Shown: piece by piece, positions 32,347 to 43,800 of the stretch | How positions within the stretch are numbered: the stretch's first letter is position 1 | Layout: each line of letters opens with the position of its first letter | NCBI GenBank assembly: GCA_022457065.1 | Contig: JAJGBQ010000004.1 | Span: 62,001-126,000 of the forward strand | Length of the DNA stretch: 64,000 bases | Reading direction: 5' to 3' | Source: Curvularia sp. ZM96 | Lineage: Eukaryota > Ascomycota > Dothideomycetes > Pleosporales > Pleosporaceae | Program-made: the position numbers and the translations under genes | The notes under the pieces: model-generated | The model's input: the letters and a program-made list of their open reading frames with translations, nothing else | Told to the model about the DNA's origin: nothing | Databases searched by the model: none

Positions 32347-33573
32347 ATGGGGCTCGACGGAACTACAGTCGCAGCCATCGTTACGGGTATTCTCGCAATA
32401 ATAGGCGCAATCGCAACTGCTTGGATGTCGGGATGGAACGAAGAACGAACCCAAGCCCGTGCGAATAAAAAGGCGCTTTCGCGATACTCGGTCCCCCTTA
32501 TAATCGCAGCTTGGGACCTGGCAAACTGGTTCTATGATATTCTTGAAGAGGAGAACTACACCCCGGAGCGATGCGCGGCCTATGGTAACGGCTGGACCGA
32601 CAAATTCACCTCATATTTGCTTGGCCAATACTTTGCTGGCGTTCACATTATCCGCGAGATGACGCACTTCTTCGCGCATATAAAAGGTGAGGAGGCTGAG
32701 ATGCTGAAGATGCTTCTCTGGAAAATTCAAGACGAGTTCGTTTCTATGCACTACGATGGAAGGGAAAATCTGGAGATGCGCTGGTTCGAGGGCGACATAC
32801 TGGCTGTACAAGAACACTTAACTGAAGTCGTTCTCCATGATGGCGCCGAGGTTCCTCGAGAACTGCGTACAATTGGTTATGTCGAGTTCCAGAAGAAGTA
32901 CGCGCCAGCCTCTGAGCCTGGAAACTCGAATTCTCCTGAGTTATACAAGCTCTTTGAATGGTATGAGGTCCAATTCCAGCGAATTATCTACCGCCGATTC
33001 AAGAGCCTATATACCAACAAATGGCCGACGAAAACCAATCCTCAAGCTTACGAAACTTTGAAAGAGACCCTCGACACCTACAACGGGAGGAAACTAGAGA
33101 AAGACGCTCTAAAAGAGTGCCCCGATAATCAAAAGAAAAGAAGGCGATTAGAGGAAGAGGAAGAAAGAATTCGAAGTGAGCGAGAACTATACCCAAACAT
33201 CAGCGTGATAGTACCCGATCATCGAGTGCGGCGTCTTCAGCACCTGCTGAGTGATCTCGTAGAGGTGCTGGACGCTTTCACTGCTATGAAGCTTCACCGT
33301 CCAGTGCGGAAGTGCAAGATGTTGGTGGAACACAAAGTCTCTTCTAGCAACAATCCGCTTGACCTTGTCATTGAGGATCGCATACCTTGCGACTGCACTT
33401 CTCTCGAGTGCAATCCGAAACAAGAGAATTTCCCACATAGACAACTTCTTGACAAAAAGGAAAGAGGTCGCTTCTCGTGGCGCGGATCCTCAATGTCATC
33501 ACAAAGAACTCCAGTAAAGCAAGAGCATGAGTTTTTAGAGAGAATCTATATCACCGAGCGGAGCAAGGTGTAA
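32347..33573 (+). CDS. Uncharacterised fungal protein with one N-terminal membrane segment, 408 aa
   Basis: Intact single-exon frame. Residues 7-27 (TVAAIVTGILAIIGAIATAWM) form one hydrophobic segment; the rest is hydrophilic and helical. A strongly charged stretch near residues 256-281 (KKRRRLEEEEERIRSERELY) suggests a coiled coil. Conserved-looking blocks include SVPLIIAAWDLANWFYDILE and YLLGQYFAGVHIIREM. The C-terminus contains paired cysteines (IPCDCTSLECNP). I recognise it only as a member of a fungal family of unknown function; no enzymatic motif is visible. It is likely anchored in a membrane. Neither neighbour gives a hint to its role. Confidence 0.75.
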   Translation: MGLDGTTVAAIVTGILAIIGAIATAWMSGWNEERTQARANKKALSRYSVPLIIAAWDLANWFYDILEEENYTPERCAAYGNGWTDKFTSYLLGQYFAGVHIIREMTHFFAHIKGEEAEMLKMLLWKIQDEFVSMHYDGRENLEMRWFEGDILAVQEHLTEVVLHDGAEVPRELRTIGYVEFQKKYAPASEPGNSNSPELYKLFEWYEVQFQRIIYRRFKSLYTNKWPTKTNPQAYETLKETLDTYNGRKLEKDALKECPDNQKKRRRLEEEEERIRSERELYPNISVIVPDHRVRRLQHLLSDLVEVLDAFTAMKLHRPVRKCKMLVEHKVSSSNNPLDLVIEDRIPCDCTSLECNPKQENFPHRQLLDKKERGRFSWRGSSMSSQRTPVKQEHEFLERIYITERSKV

Positions 33574-35000
33574 GACAATGGTGAAGACTACTTTGAGAGT
33601 CGCACGATCGCTTTGATATAGTTGAGAACACATGTCACCTCTACGCAGCACCATCATCCATCAGATTGCAATTGACCTTAGACATGTGGTCCGCTTATAA
33701 GTAGAAGTACTTAAATCAAAGGACAGCAGCATAGAAAGAGAGATTGAAGTGTTGCAGCTTTCAATTCCGATTTCGAGCGGAGCAACAAGCGCATGTTATA
33801 TTCATAGTGTCCTTGTGTCAGACCTACCAATCTAGCTTTTATTTTGCGAAATCCAGACGTATCATTTCGAAGACGCCTGTGAAGCTCTTCAACCACTTCA
33901 TTTTCGCATATTCCTGAATTTAACCGCCGCGCATGGTAGCTTTGGATGAAGATAGCGACGAGACTGTCGCTACAATATTGTTGTCTAAATGACATGGTAA
34001 CTAGGGAGACTTGCGGATGCCCTAGAAAGAAGAGATACCCGCACGACGTCTGCCGCAACGCTGGTCTCGACCTCGTCAGCTCTCGAGCAAGCTAACAAGC
34101 TGCTGTACTTGCGATGCAGCTTTTGGGACTGTTAGTCAAGTGTGAGGCGCTAAGGATCCTTGATAGGGTCTCGTGATAATGCTAGCCCTATTTAAGAAAG
34201 AAAACACACTACATGCACAAGTCGCCCGTCGCCTTTAGCATCTGACCAATCTAGGGCCTTTTTGCTGTATATTATAACCTGATGTTGTAACCTGTAATTG
34301 ACAAAGTGTTACAGCTGTTAGCGATAACTTCTGATTACCACTAGATCAGTATCCTGCGCGGCGCGTCACGGGTGAAAAATGGTGGAGATCAGACCAGCCA
34401 AGCAGGCTGGCAAGCTTCGAGGCGGACAAACTTCAACAATTTCATCTCTGATGCTCCAGAGAAGATTGACAGAGTCAACGATGGTTGGACATATTTTCGA
34501 GCCTACGGACTCAGGATTTGGCACCTGAGTTGCTAAGATACCTAGGCCACTTCGAGCTTCAGTTCGGCTAGGTAGGTAAGTTTATGTTTGCTTTGTTTAG
34601 GTGGGACGTGAGCATTAGAAAAGAGCCCGACCCAATAATAGGAATAGAGCTACTAGTCGACTCTCACGATACAAGAAAGATGAAGAAATTGTTACATAGT
34701 GATATAAGGTGTCCCTTTTACTTTACGTCAATTTCTGCATATGTGACGTCATGCGGCAACGCTTCCAAATTCAAGAAGGAAGGTACACCTCTAACCAATG
34801 CTACCATTGCACACTACTCTCGTGCGCTCGATTTTGTTATCGAAATTTTTACATCAGCTTAGCTTGACTCGCATCATAGTGCAAACACCTAAAACAATCA
34901 TCAACACCCAGAGAGGCGGTGCTGCGCTAAAGTCTGCTTTTACCGCCTCTATCACGTAGTGTTGGCCTAGTCGACCACGATCACCAATTTTTCTTTGAAG
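33574..35000. other. Intergenic region, no gene recognised
   Basis: About 1.4 kb without a supported gene. Short frames at 33711-34058 and 34584-34862 have no recognisable motif and no good splice extension. Confidence 0.4.
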
Positions 35001-36435
35001 ATGAATGCCAGCATAACGTGCCCTCCAATACGCGTTCGCGGTCGCTTTCTCTGGCGAGGAGATAATCGAGTAGGCCTTTCCTCATCGTTGCGTGATAATA
35101 GTGAACCTAATCCCAAAGACTTAGTTCTTCGTAAAAGGCGTTGCATACCAAGTGCACTCTATAATCGACCCCATCTCGGACGATCGCCTTGCAGAGCTGA
35201 GGAACGATGTTCTTCTCTTCAAGGAACTTGGACTCAACACACTCTTTATTTGTGGGTAGGGCAGCAACTAGAGATGTAGCGTAGCTGACTAGTTTGTGAA
35301 GACTGCATTGATAATGAAAAGGATCACACTCAGGCCATGAAGCTTCTTCAGGAAGCAGGAATCTATGTATTCACAGTGGGTGTTGGCATTCGCCTTAATT
35401 TCAGCATATCGAACTGACGATACGCTTCGATCAAGGCTGTCTCAACACCATCGAACTCCATCAACCGTCTGGCTGCAACCGAGTCGTACAACCCAGACAC
35501 TATGGCATCCTATTTCAAAACAGTAGACATAATGGCTAGCTTTCCGAATACGCTGGGCCTCCTCGCTGCCAATCAGGTCATTAACAATGATGCTACGATG
35601 CCCGTTGCAGGTATTCTTAAAGCTGTCGTGCGAGATTTGAAGACATACATGAAGCTCCAAAACAAAGCTAATGGGCAACGAGTACTTCCAATTGGGTATA
35701 ATGCAACGACAAGCGCTGCGAGGGATCAAGAAGTCTTGGAGTATCTCACCGCTGGCGATGATGAGATTACCATTGACTTTTGGACGGTGAGTGCTTTCCA
35801 AGGAGCTAAAAAGCGTTAAGCGCTAACTTAGGCCACAGTGCACGGGTTATGGATTGGAGGAGATACTGAGCAAGAATGCATCCGGCTATGATGGCGTAGT
35901 AAGCCTTACCAATTTTTGTCGTTGTCCACACCTCTGACCTCTTGTTCAGCTTCACCAATTCAGTAGCGCCTCTGTACCAATATTCTTGTCTGAATACGGT
36001 AACATCTCTCGTCAGCCCCGTACATTCCAAGCGACAACCACCTTGTTTTCGCCCGCCATGAGCCGCGTCTTCTCGGGCGGATGCGTGTACGAGTTTTGGC
36101 AAAGCGCAAATAAGTATGGATTGGTAGAGATGTTGAGAGATGGGAGCGACAAACAAATCGCGGCGTACAAGTCAGGGCCTGGAAATGAAAACAAGATCTC
36201 CGAGAAACGCGATACGGATAGAGGAACTTTGCTTATTTTTCAAGATTTCGTGAACTACAAAAGCAGGTTGCTTGAGGTTGGCAAGATTGAGGTAGAGAGC
36301 GTCCACGAGGCTACCAAAAAAGAAAAAGACCAGGAACAGAATCGTACAGGAGCTGGCGGGCTATGGCGGGATGAACATTTTGTGACAGAAAGTTGTGTGG
36401 ACTGGGAGGGAATATCGGGCATTCGAAGTGGGTAG
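35001..36435 (+). CDS. GH72-family (beta-1,3-glucanosyltransferase-like) protein, probable pseudoenzyme, 388 aa
   Basis: Six exons: 35001-35069, 35125-35251, 35302-35375, 35436-35786, 35839-35898, 35950-36435. Splicing gives RGRFLWRGDNRFFVKGVAYQ, FKELGLNTLFIYCIDNEKDH, AMKLLQEAGIYVFT, PNTLGLLAANQVINND, RVLPIGYNATTS and VPIFLSEYGN, the GH72 fold in order. GH72 enzymes (Gas/Gel) remodel cell-wall beta-1,3-glucan outside the cell. Three oddities: the catalytic acid/base Glu in the AxNE motif is Gln (Q137), while the nucleophile in SEYG (E242) is kept; there is no signal peptide; and there is no CBM43 or GPI tail, the C-terminus instead being charged (KKEKDQEQNRTG). All splice sites are usable, so the gene appears maintained. 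Transferase activity is doubtful. Confidence 0.78.
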
Positions 36436-36915
36436 CGCGAAATCCTCGTTTTGCAGATCGAAAAGACCATTCTCCCTTCACCAGAACATCTGAAAGCGAC
36501 ATTAGGCACTGAATTGTGTTACACAATAATGGCTTTAGGTCCTCTCTTCTACTAACTGAACAACATGTTTCATCTAACAACAAAGCGGCCTGCCTTTACG
36601 TACATTCGATAACTCATACCGACCAAAAAGCCCCATAATCAGTGCCATGACTCTACAATTCATTGAACAGTATCTGATTTAGCGCGCTTTCCTACTAGAT
36701 AAAGAAAAAGATAAATTCCTTCCGCTAATCAATCCTAACCCCCACCCCACTTAGGCAGGGAAGGTAACATGCTCAGGTAGCGGGCAGGGTAATGAGAAAG
36801 ACCGAAGTAAGGCGAGGAAGAAGCCTAAAAATTCTTAGGCACAGATCATGTATGCTGGGATCATATGATGCCTTACGTGTCATAGTACAAAAGCTGATTC
36901 ATAAGACCTAATGGA
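36436..36915. other. Intergenic region upstream of the cluster regulator
   Basis: No coding region was seen. It includes the presumed promoter of the Zn2Cys6 gene. No CGGCCG motif was found here, unlike two promoters of the structural genes. Confidence 0.4.
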
Positions 36916-38283
36916 ATGTTTCATAGAGTACCAATATTTTCACCAGATCGCCTACTCAGAAATATGGAGAACAACTCGTCTCAGCCAACCTGCCTCCCTT
37001 CCTGCTCAGATTTCGCCAAGAGAGTGGCTTGCATTCGATGCCGTACGCAGAAGCTTAAATGTATCAAATCGACAAATTCATTGGACTCGGCCGAATGCGA
37101 TCGGTGCAGAAAGGCAGATGTCGCATGTACATATGTTCCATCTAAACCGATGGGTCGGCCAAGGATATCCCGCTCTCGACAAGCAAGTCGGACAGCACGT
37201 TGCGCGGCATCACGACCAAACGAGATACTCGATGACATAATCGATCTGAGCACCATGGGAGAGGAGTCGGGCGAAGCGCTTGGTATGCGGGACATGACAA
37301 TGTTTTTCGACGACGACATACCACGATACAACCCCAGCGACGCATCCACGACACAAGACTTCACCTTCTCAGCCCATGAGATGGATTTCTTGACACCGTG
37401 CTCAAGTCAGGGTACTAGTGCTGTGTTCAGCTCCGAACCGTACCAAACTGGCGTACTGATCGAAGACGAAGGTGCATTAGACCGTGCAAGGTCAGCAGGC
37501 AGTGCATGCAACGGCGACCAGAATACACGAAGCAGCATGGAGTCCCTAGCCAAAATCGGACTGGATCTTCACGAGCAAACAACCAAGTATCAGAAATACG
37601 GCGACGATGTTGCAATCCAGGACCTAGTCGGAGATGTCATTCGTAGTTCAACCGAGTATTTGGATTGCTTGCTGTCATTGGACGACGCCTTCGTATCAAG
37701 CCAAAGCAGCGGATTTGAGAATGCCTGGACAGATGGGCAATCTTACCAAACAACTCAACAACTAGACATGTCGGCCGCATTTCAACTTTTGATTCCCTAC
37801 GTACGGTTAGTGCAGCTGCACAACATCCTATACAGGTCAATGCTCCGCTATCTTAGTGGCAATGACAGCAGTAGCCGCAGCGGCAGCGGCAGCGGCCCAT
37901 CGCACCTATCCTCGCTGCGGTCAAATATCCCTGCACTCACAGTTGGCGGCGCCCGTGTTAATGCCGGCGGCCCGTTTCGAGCGCGATTATTATTGCATAT
38001 CAATGTCGACTTACTAGCAGAAATCGAGACCGCACTGGAGCTTCCGCTTGAAGCGCGAATATGCTGTCCACCAGCTGAGAGCGGAATGGGTGCAAACGGC
38101 GACATGGGCCTCGTAAACGCGCAGGGCACATGCGGCAGCCTATTGCACAAGGCAGTATCGCCGAGGCTGCTTAGGACGATTCTTGAAGAACGAAATATGG
38201 GAATAGACGGCATACAAGCCATGCGAGATTGCATTACTCGCATCAAATGCCTCGCCCGTTCTGCACGTCACCGATCACTATAA
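36916..38283 (+). CDS. Zn2Cys6 (AflR-like) transcription factor, 455 aa
   Basis: Intact frame. The Gal4-type binuclear cluster reads VACIRCRTQKLKC, then AECDRCRKADVAC, i.e. C-x2-C-x6-C-x12-C-x2-C-x6-C, followed by the basic linker KPMGRPRISRSRQ. An in-frame ATG at 36964 (MENNSSQ) is closer to the cluster and is a good alternative start, giving 439 residues. The rest is low-complexity and acidic with a Ser/Gly stretch (SSSRSGSGSG), then a C-terminal region ending in AMRDCITRIKCLARSARHR, similar in style to AflR-type regulators of polyketide clusters. Being first in the array, beside a divergent P450-PKS pair, it is the likely pathway-specific activator (inference). Confidence 0.87.
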   Translation: MFHRVPIFSPDRLLRNMENNSSQPTCLPSCSDFAKRVACIRCRTQKLKCIKSTNSLDSAECDRCRKADVACTYVPSKPMGRPRISRSRQASRTARCAASRPNEILDDIIDLSTMGEESGEALGMRDMTMFFDDDIPRYNPSDASTTQDFTFSAHEMDFLTPCSSQGTSAVFSSEPYQTGVLIEDEGALDRARSAGSACNGDQNTRSSMESLAKIGLDLHEQTTKYQKYGDDVAIQDLVGDVIRSSTEYLDCLLSLDDAFVSSQSSGFENAWTDGQSYQTTQQLDMSAAFQLLIPYVRLVQLHNILYRSMLRYLSGNDSSSRSGSGSGPSHLSSLRSNIPALTVGGARVNAGGPFRARLLLHINVDLLAEIETALELPLEARICCPPAESGMGANGDMGLVNAQGTCGSLLHKAVSPRLLRTILEERNMGIDGIQAMRDCITRIKCLARSARHRSL

Positions 38284-38603
38284 GCACTTAAATACAACAA
38301 ATTCCATCGCACCATACCAGAATACATCTGTTTCCGTGACTAGAGCTTTTTTCTCATGGCTTTGAATCGGGCAACCTTCTCAGTTGTATACGAGCAGTTA
38401 CAGACCCACGCATAGCAAGTTCGGTCACTTTACAATCAGTGACGGGGTGCAATGTCAAGCTGTCGGATACTAGTGCACTGACCCCTGCCCACATCATTGC
38501 CAGACGGCCCGAAACTTGGGGAGCCAGGGATGATATCCTCGCGATTAACGTACGAGACAAGCTTTTCCAAGACACGTTTTTCCAATGTCTCAGTGAATGA
38601 TTT
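38284..38603. other. Convergent intergenic region
   Basis: 3' flanks of the regulator and of the first cluster P450. No gene was recognised. Confidence 0.4.
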
Positions 38604-40366
38604 TCACGTGGTTTTCTCGGTCAGTCTAACGCAAAGTGGCTTGGGCTCGAACACAAGATAAGCCTTTTGATCCAGCCAGTTGTGTACCCAGTTGCCTGGC
38701 TCAAGGTTGAGTTCAAAGCTCCATAGCGTCCGTGCAAGTAGGATACGTGCTTCCGCAAGGAAGACCCTGCATTGCATTAGAAAAGCACGACAGTTCATGG
38801 AGTAGGTCATCAATGGGGGCTAACTCACTTCCCACCTATACAGTTACGTGTGCCAATGGAGAAAGGCTTGAATGCCTCTTTGTCATCGCCATCGAAACGG
38901 GGGTCATAAAACTCATGGCTGGGCGGCAGGAATCGCTCAGGATGGAACACTAGCGGTTCGATCCAATTTTGAGGCGATGTTTGAGCGGTGTGCATTGCGA
39001 TGCCCATTACAGTCTATGAATAGTAGGCAAGACTTGCGTCAGCATTGAATGGCCAGTAAATTGACTACACGTCGGGGAAAGAAGGGTCCATGAGCTGAGA
39101 GTCTACGTACGTTACCTGGGATCCACTCGCTGTCCACGTGTAGACCGGTGGCAGGAATTAGTCGGGGAAGGTGTATCGGAGTGGGGTGATGTATGCGCAA
39201 CGTTTCATTGATAACCGCGCCTAAATAGGGTAAGTTGGCCGTTGTCGCGATGTTGATGTCGGATTCTTGTTGGAAAGACGAGCGAATCTCGGCCAGTAGA
39301 CGCTGCAATTGGATGGGATGCGTCAAGAGCAGATATGTAGCCGTGGCTAATGCAACCGTAGGCAACTGAGAGCCAGCAATGGTGATAGCGAGCGAGTGAG
39401 TATTGAGTTCATCACGAGTAATGCCCTTTTGCTTGGTTTCGTTGACGTTGCCAATGACTGGTGATACGAAGTCAGAGCGCGAGGATCCGAGGTCTCCCAT
39501 CTCAAGGCGCTTCGTCACCAAGTCTGCTGTATACTTCCAATTCCGCTTCCGTATCCTCGCCGTTAGCTGCAGGAACAGGTACCCGAAGAGTCTGTCTAGC
39601 GGGTAGAAATAGCTGAGGTGGTTGCGTACGGCACCGAACTTTGCGCCGAGGAAGAAGCCCATGATCCAATTGTGCTCGTTGTCGCCTTCGAGGCCATGGA
39701 AACTCTCGCCATATGCCAGATCTGAAACAATGTCTAGGGCTGCGTAACCATAGAACTTTGCTAGGTCAACGACACCATTTGCGGCCTTGGCTGTCTCACG
39801 CCGCAGCCGTAGAATAAACAAATCTGCATGTGCTTCTATTATAGGCGACTGTGCTCGTAACGCTCGGTCGTTGAAACCATTCAATAGTGTCCTTCGTATA
39901 CGCTGGTGTGTGCTTCCATCAGCTGTAAAGAGCGAGTCGGCACCGTTCAGCGGTGGCGTCTGTGGGTGTGGGTCTTTTTGCAGCTGCGGTCTCTGGAGGT
40001 ACAAGTCTTTCAAGGCGCCGGATGAGATGGTCGTCAGTTCATTGGGACCCACGCGGACAACTTTGCCATAACGCTGGTGTAAGCTGTCCATCCATTTGTA
40101 TTGCTGACCACGGACAGCTGAGATGGCAAATGGAAGGCGAGAGAAGGCAGCAAACTTTGGACCTGGGAACTTGGATAGCGGGTGAAAGTATAGACAATAG
40201 ATTGCGGTCGTAATGTAGTACTTGAAGACAGTGTAAGCGATGCGTACTTGCGCTGAAGCCTGCATGCACTGCAAATACTTACGGCCACTGCCAAAATCGC
40301 ACCGGCTGTGAGTACTTGGCCCGGCGACTGGAACCAAGGCAATGCCTGGCTCCTGAATACGTCCAT
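38604..40366 (-). CDS. Cytochrome P450, cluster enzyme, 513 aa
   Basis: Four exons: 40366-40283, 40220-39111, 39013-38829, 38766-38604; all introns GT-AG and all phases agree. The N-terminal anchor is PGQVLTAGAILAVAYYITTA, then FHPLSKFPGPKFAAFSRLP. The I-helix is TIAGSQLPTVALATATYLL, which has the AG but lacks the usual acidic-Thr pair. The ExxR motif is NETLRIH, the PERF motif is FHPERFLPP and the heme loop is FSIGTRNCIGGK. It resembles fungal isotrichodermin-hydroxylase-like P450s. It is transcribed divergently from the polyketide synthase through a 465-bp shared promoter, so it probably oxidises the polyketide or its product. Confidence 0.9.
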
Positions 40367-40831
40367 GGCGTTGCGAAGTGGTTATGCTGAGTTGTCCTAC
40401 CGTCTTCCACTCTTGCTGATCATCTATTTATTGCCAGTGCGAAATCTGTCTTTTGAATGGTGATCGACGAAGGAATAAGTTCCCGATCTATATGTATGTT
40501 ACCGAGTGGTGCTCGACCGAACGCATCGACTCGGACTTGGGAAGTTGGCAAACCACCGGCAAGTAGCGCCAATCTGGCAACGATACGGCCGGAAGCAGGC
40601 GAGGCATACAGGCTGTAATGGGCTCAGTAATTCCTAGTGATCGCTGTGCCGGTAAGTCATGACTTGCCCATTTTGCTGCCGGCCGAACCATGAAGAGATA
40701 ACGTGGATGCCGAACACTCCGAATGGATGTATGAAAGATGGCCCAGTTAACACTGTAGCTCTGAAGATACAACATCTTATCCTCAACGTTTCTTGTGGCA
40801 CATTCAACATCCGCTTAGCGGCTGCCACATC
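40367..40831. promoter_or_regulatory. Bidirectional promoter between P450 and NR-PKS
   Basis: 465 bp between two divergent start codons. It contains two CGGCCG cores, at 40586-40591 (ACGGCCGGAA) and 40680-40685 (CCGGCCGAAC). CGG-containing palindromes are the usual target of Zn2Cys6 regulators, so these are candidate sites for the cluster regulator. Confidence 0.5.
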
Positions 40832-43800
40832 ATGGTGCTATCAAAACCCACACAAGCGGCATCGGTCGCCATATTTTGCCCACAAAGCAAAGCGCCAGAT
40901 GCAGCATACCTGGATCAACTTCGCACATTCTTGGTACAACAGCCCCAACTGCGCAGGCTAGCAGATGATGTCCAACGACTTAGTGAAACATGGGACATTC
41001 TTGCTGCCCGCAGACCGGACATCGCTGCGCTACACCAAGGGCCTAAATACCTACGGGCTTTGCACGAATGGGTAGAGGCCGGTGTTTCAGGACCAGTTGC
41101 GAATGCCATGTCAGGGATCCTCTCGCTGCCACTGTTGGTGGTTATCCAGACATGCCAGTATTTCCAGTACCTACGGCTTGCGGGCTTGACGCATGCCCAG
41201 TTCCTGCAGGGCTTAAAGACTGGTGGAGCCCAAGGATATTGCGGTGGACTTCTACCCGCAATGGCTATTGCATGTGCCAAAGACGAAGAGGAGGTGGTAC
41301 GCATGGCAGGGATTGCGATGCGTATTGCCCTTGCTGTGGGTGCGTATGGAGAATTAGGCGACGATGAAAACTTACCTGGCCCAACGACGATTGTACTTCG
41401 GCTCCGACACGAGGGACAGGGAGACGATATAGCGAGAAAATTTCCTGGGGTAAGTGTGGCACAAGACATGAAACGCTGCCTTTGACTAACCTGGCCCAGT
41501 CATATGTTTCTGCGGTGACCGACCCCAAGACTATCAGCATTGTAGGCCCAGTGCCTACGCTTGAGAAGGTTACTGCCCACGCACGAGAATTAGGCTTGCA
41601 GACACAGGGCATGCATCTCAGGGGCAAGGTGCACAACCCTGAGAATGCTGAGCTGGCGCGAGAGTTGTGCGGATTGTGCGACGAAGTCGACAATCTGCGA
41701 TTGCCGCCTAGTGGGGAGCTCCAGGTCCCTATTTACTCCAACATTACGGGGCGGCGACTCCAGGATTGCTCGCTAACCCACGAAGCCGTTCTTACTATAT
41801 TAGCATCTCGATGCGAGTGGTGGACGCTTCTCGGTGAGCTTGCATCCGCGCTCAAATCAACAGGCATTCAGTCGCACACGTTCGCCATGTTCGGCATTGG
41901 TGACTGCGTGCCACTGATGCCTTTTCACCAGGCGAGACTCAAGGTCTCCAAGCTGGACATCCACCGAACTATTCGCGAAGCAGAGCTCAGCGAGTATACT
42001 TATCCAGAAGAGGCCATTGCCATTGTGGGCGCTGCGTGTCGACTCCCTGGTGCTAACAACATGGAGGAGCTTTGGGATCTTCTGGCAGATGGTACGTCCA
42101 GAGCAGAGGAGATTCGACCGGATCGTATACCGTTGCATGCAAGTTTCAGGGCTTCGCAGGATGAGAAGGTGAGCTGATATACGCCAAGCTTCCCGAGGCT
42201 GCGTTCCAACTTCAAAACACCACTAACGTCTACAATCAGTTCACCAGCCGGCGCAAGTTCTTTGGAAATTTTGTTGATGGAATTGATGGCTTCGACCATG
42301 CTTTCTTCCGTACAAATCCGAAGGAGGCGGCGTACATGGATCCACAGCAGCGCGTCTTACTTGAGTTGGCATACCAGGCCATGGACTCGAGTGGATACCT
42401 AAGGTCGCACAAACGTGAGAACGGTGACAATATAGGGTGTTTCATAGGCGCCTCTTTCAACGAATACCTGGACAATACTTCGGCGCATGCTCCCACCGCC
42501 TACACATCGACTGGCACAATTCGAGCATTTCTCTGTGGCAAGATCAGTTACTACTTTGGCTGGAGCGGACCGGCTGAGGTCATTGATACTGCATGTTCAG
42601 CCTCGCTTGTGGCTATCAACCGCGCATGCAGGGCTATTCTAAGTGGAGAGTGTACCCAGGCGTTGGCAGGAGGCATCAACATCATGTCTGGCATCAATAA
42701 CTTTATGGATCTGGGCAAAGCTGGTTTCCTGAGTCCGACTGGACAGTGCAAACCTTTTGACAAAAACGCCGATGGCTATTGTCGCGCAGACGGCGGAGGG
42801 CTTGTGGTACTCAAGTTGCTGCGACACGCACGAGCGGATGGAGACAACATCCTTGGTGTGATTCCTGGTATAGCGACAAACCAAGGTGGACTCTCAGCTT
42901 CCATCACCGTCCCCCACTCACCAGCGCAGATGACACTTTACCGGCGCATTCTCAAGCAAGCCGCCATGAAGGCGGAACAAGTGTCGTACGTGGAATGTCA
43001 TGGTACAGGTACACAGGCGGGAGATCCCCTGGAGATAGCTTCGGTGCGTGAGGTGTTCTGTAGTGGCGACCGGCAAGGAAATCTGCATGTTGGGTCTCTC
43101 AAGGGCAACATTGGCCACTGCGAAACAGCAGCAGGCGTAGCATCGCTGCTCAAAGTGCTGGCCATGTTGCAGAAACAGCGGATTCCGCCACTCGCCAGCC
43201 ACCAGTCGCTGAACCCAAAGATCCCTGCTTTGGCACCCGACAAAATGGCAATAGCCAAGCGAGTGGAAGAATGGGACGCACCCCTACGTGCAGCCTGCGT
43301 CAACAGCTATGGCGCAGCTGGCAGCAACTCGGCACTGCTGTGCGTAGAGATGAAGCAAACACGTCCTAGTGTAGCTGCAGCCGCAGCCGCAGCCACCGCC
43401 TGGCCCATTGTCATCAGTGCAGCGAGCAAGGAATCGCTGACACGATACTGCCGTAGCCTGGACGCATATCTGGAAAAGAAAAAGGATATAGTACTTGGCG
43501 ACTTAAGCTTTACGCTGGCAGAGCGGAAGCAACGTCATCGATTCCAGCTCGTGGCGACAGTGTCGGACGTGGGCAGTCTTCGAGGCGCGCTGGCAAGCCG
43601 TCAACTGGACCAAAGTATCATTGACGTGACCAGCACCACGCGCCCAGTTGTGCTAGCATTTGGTGGACAGAGCAAGCAGGTGGTAGGGCTTGACAGAGGG
43701 CTGTACGAGAGCAGCCCCCGGCTTCGGGCCTATATCCAAGAGTGCGATGCCCTACTTGTCGACATGGGGTACCCGAGCATCTTGCAGGCCATCTTCTCGA

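Noticed and set aside
34584..34862. 92-aa frame upstream of the GH72 gene as a missing signal-peptide exon
   Set aside because: It has no signal peptide, no fitting donor to reach the GH72 first exon, and no recognisable motif.
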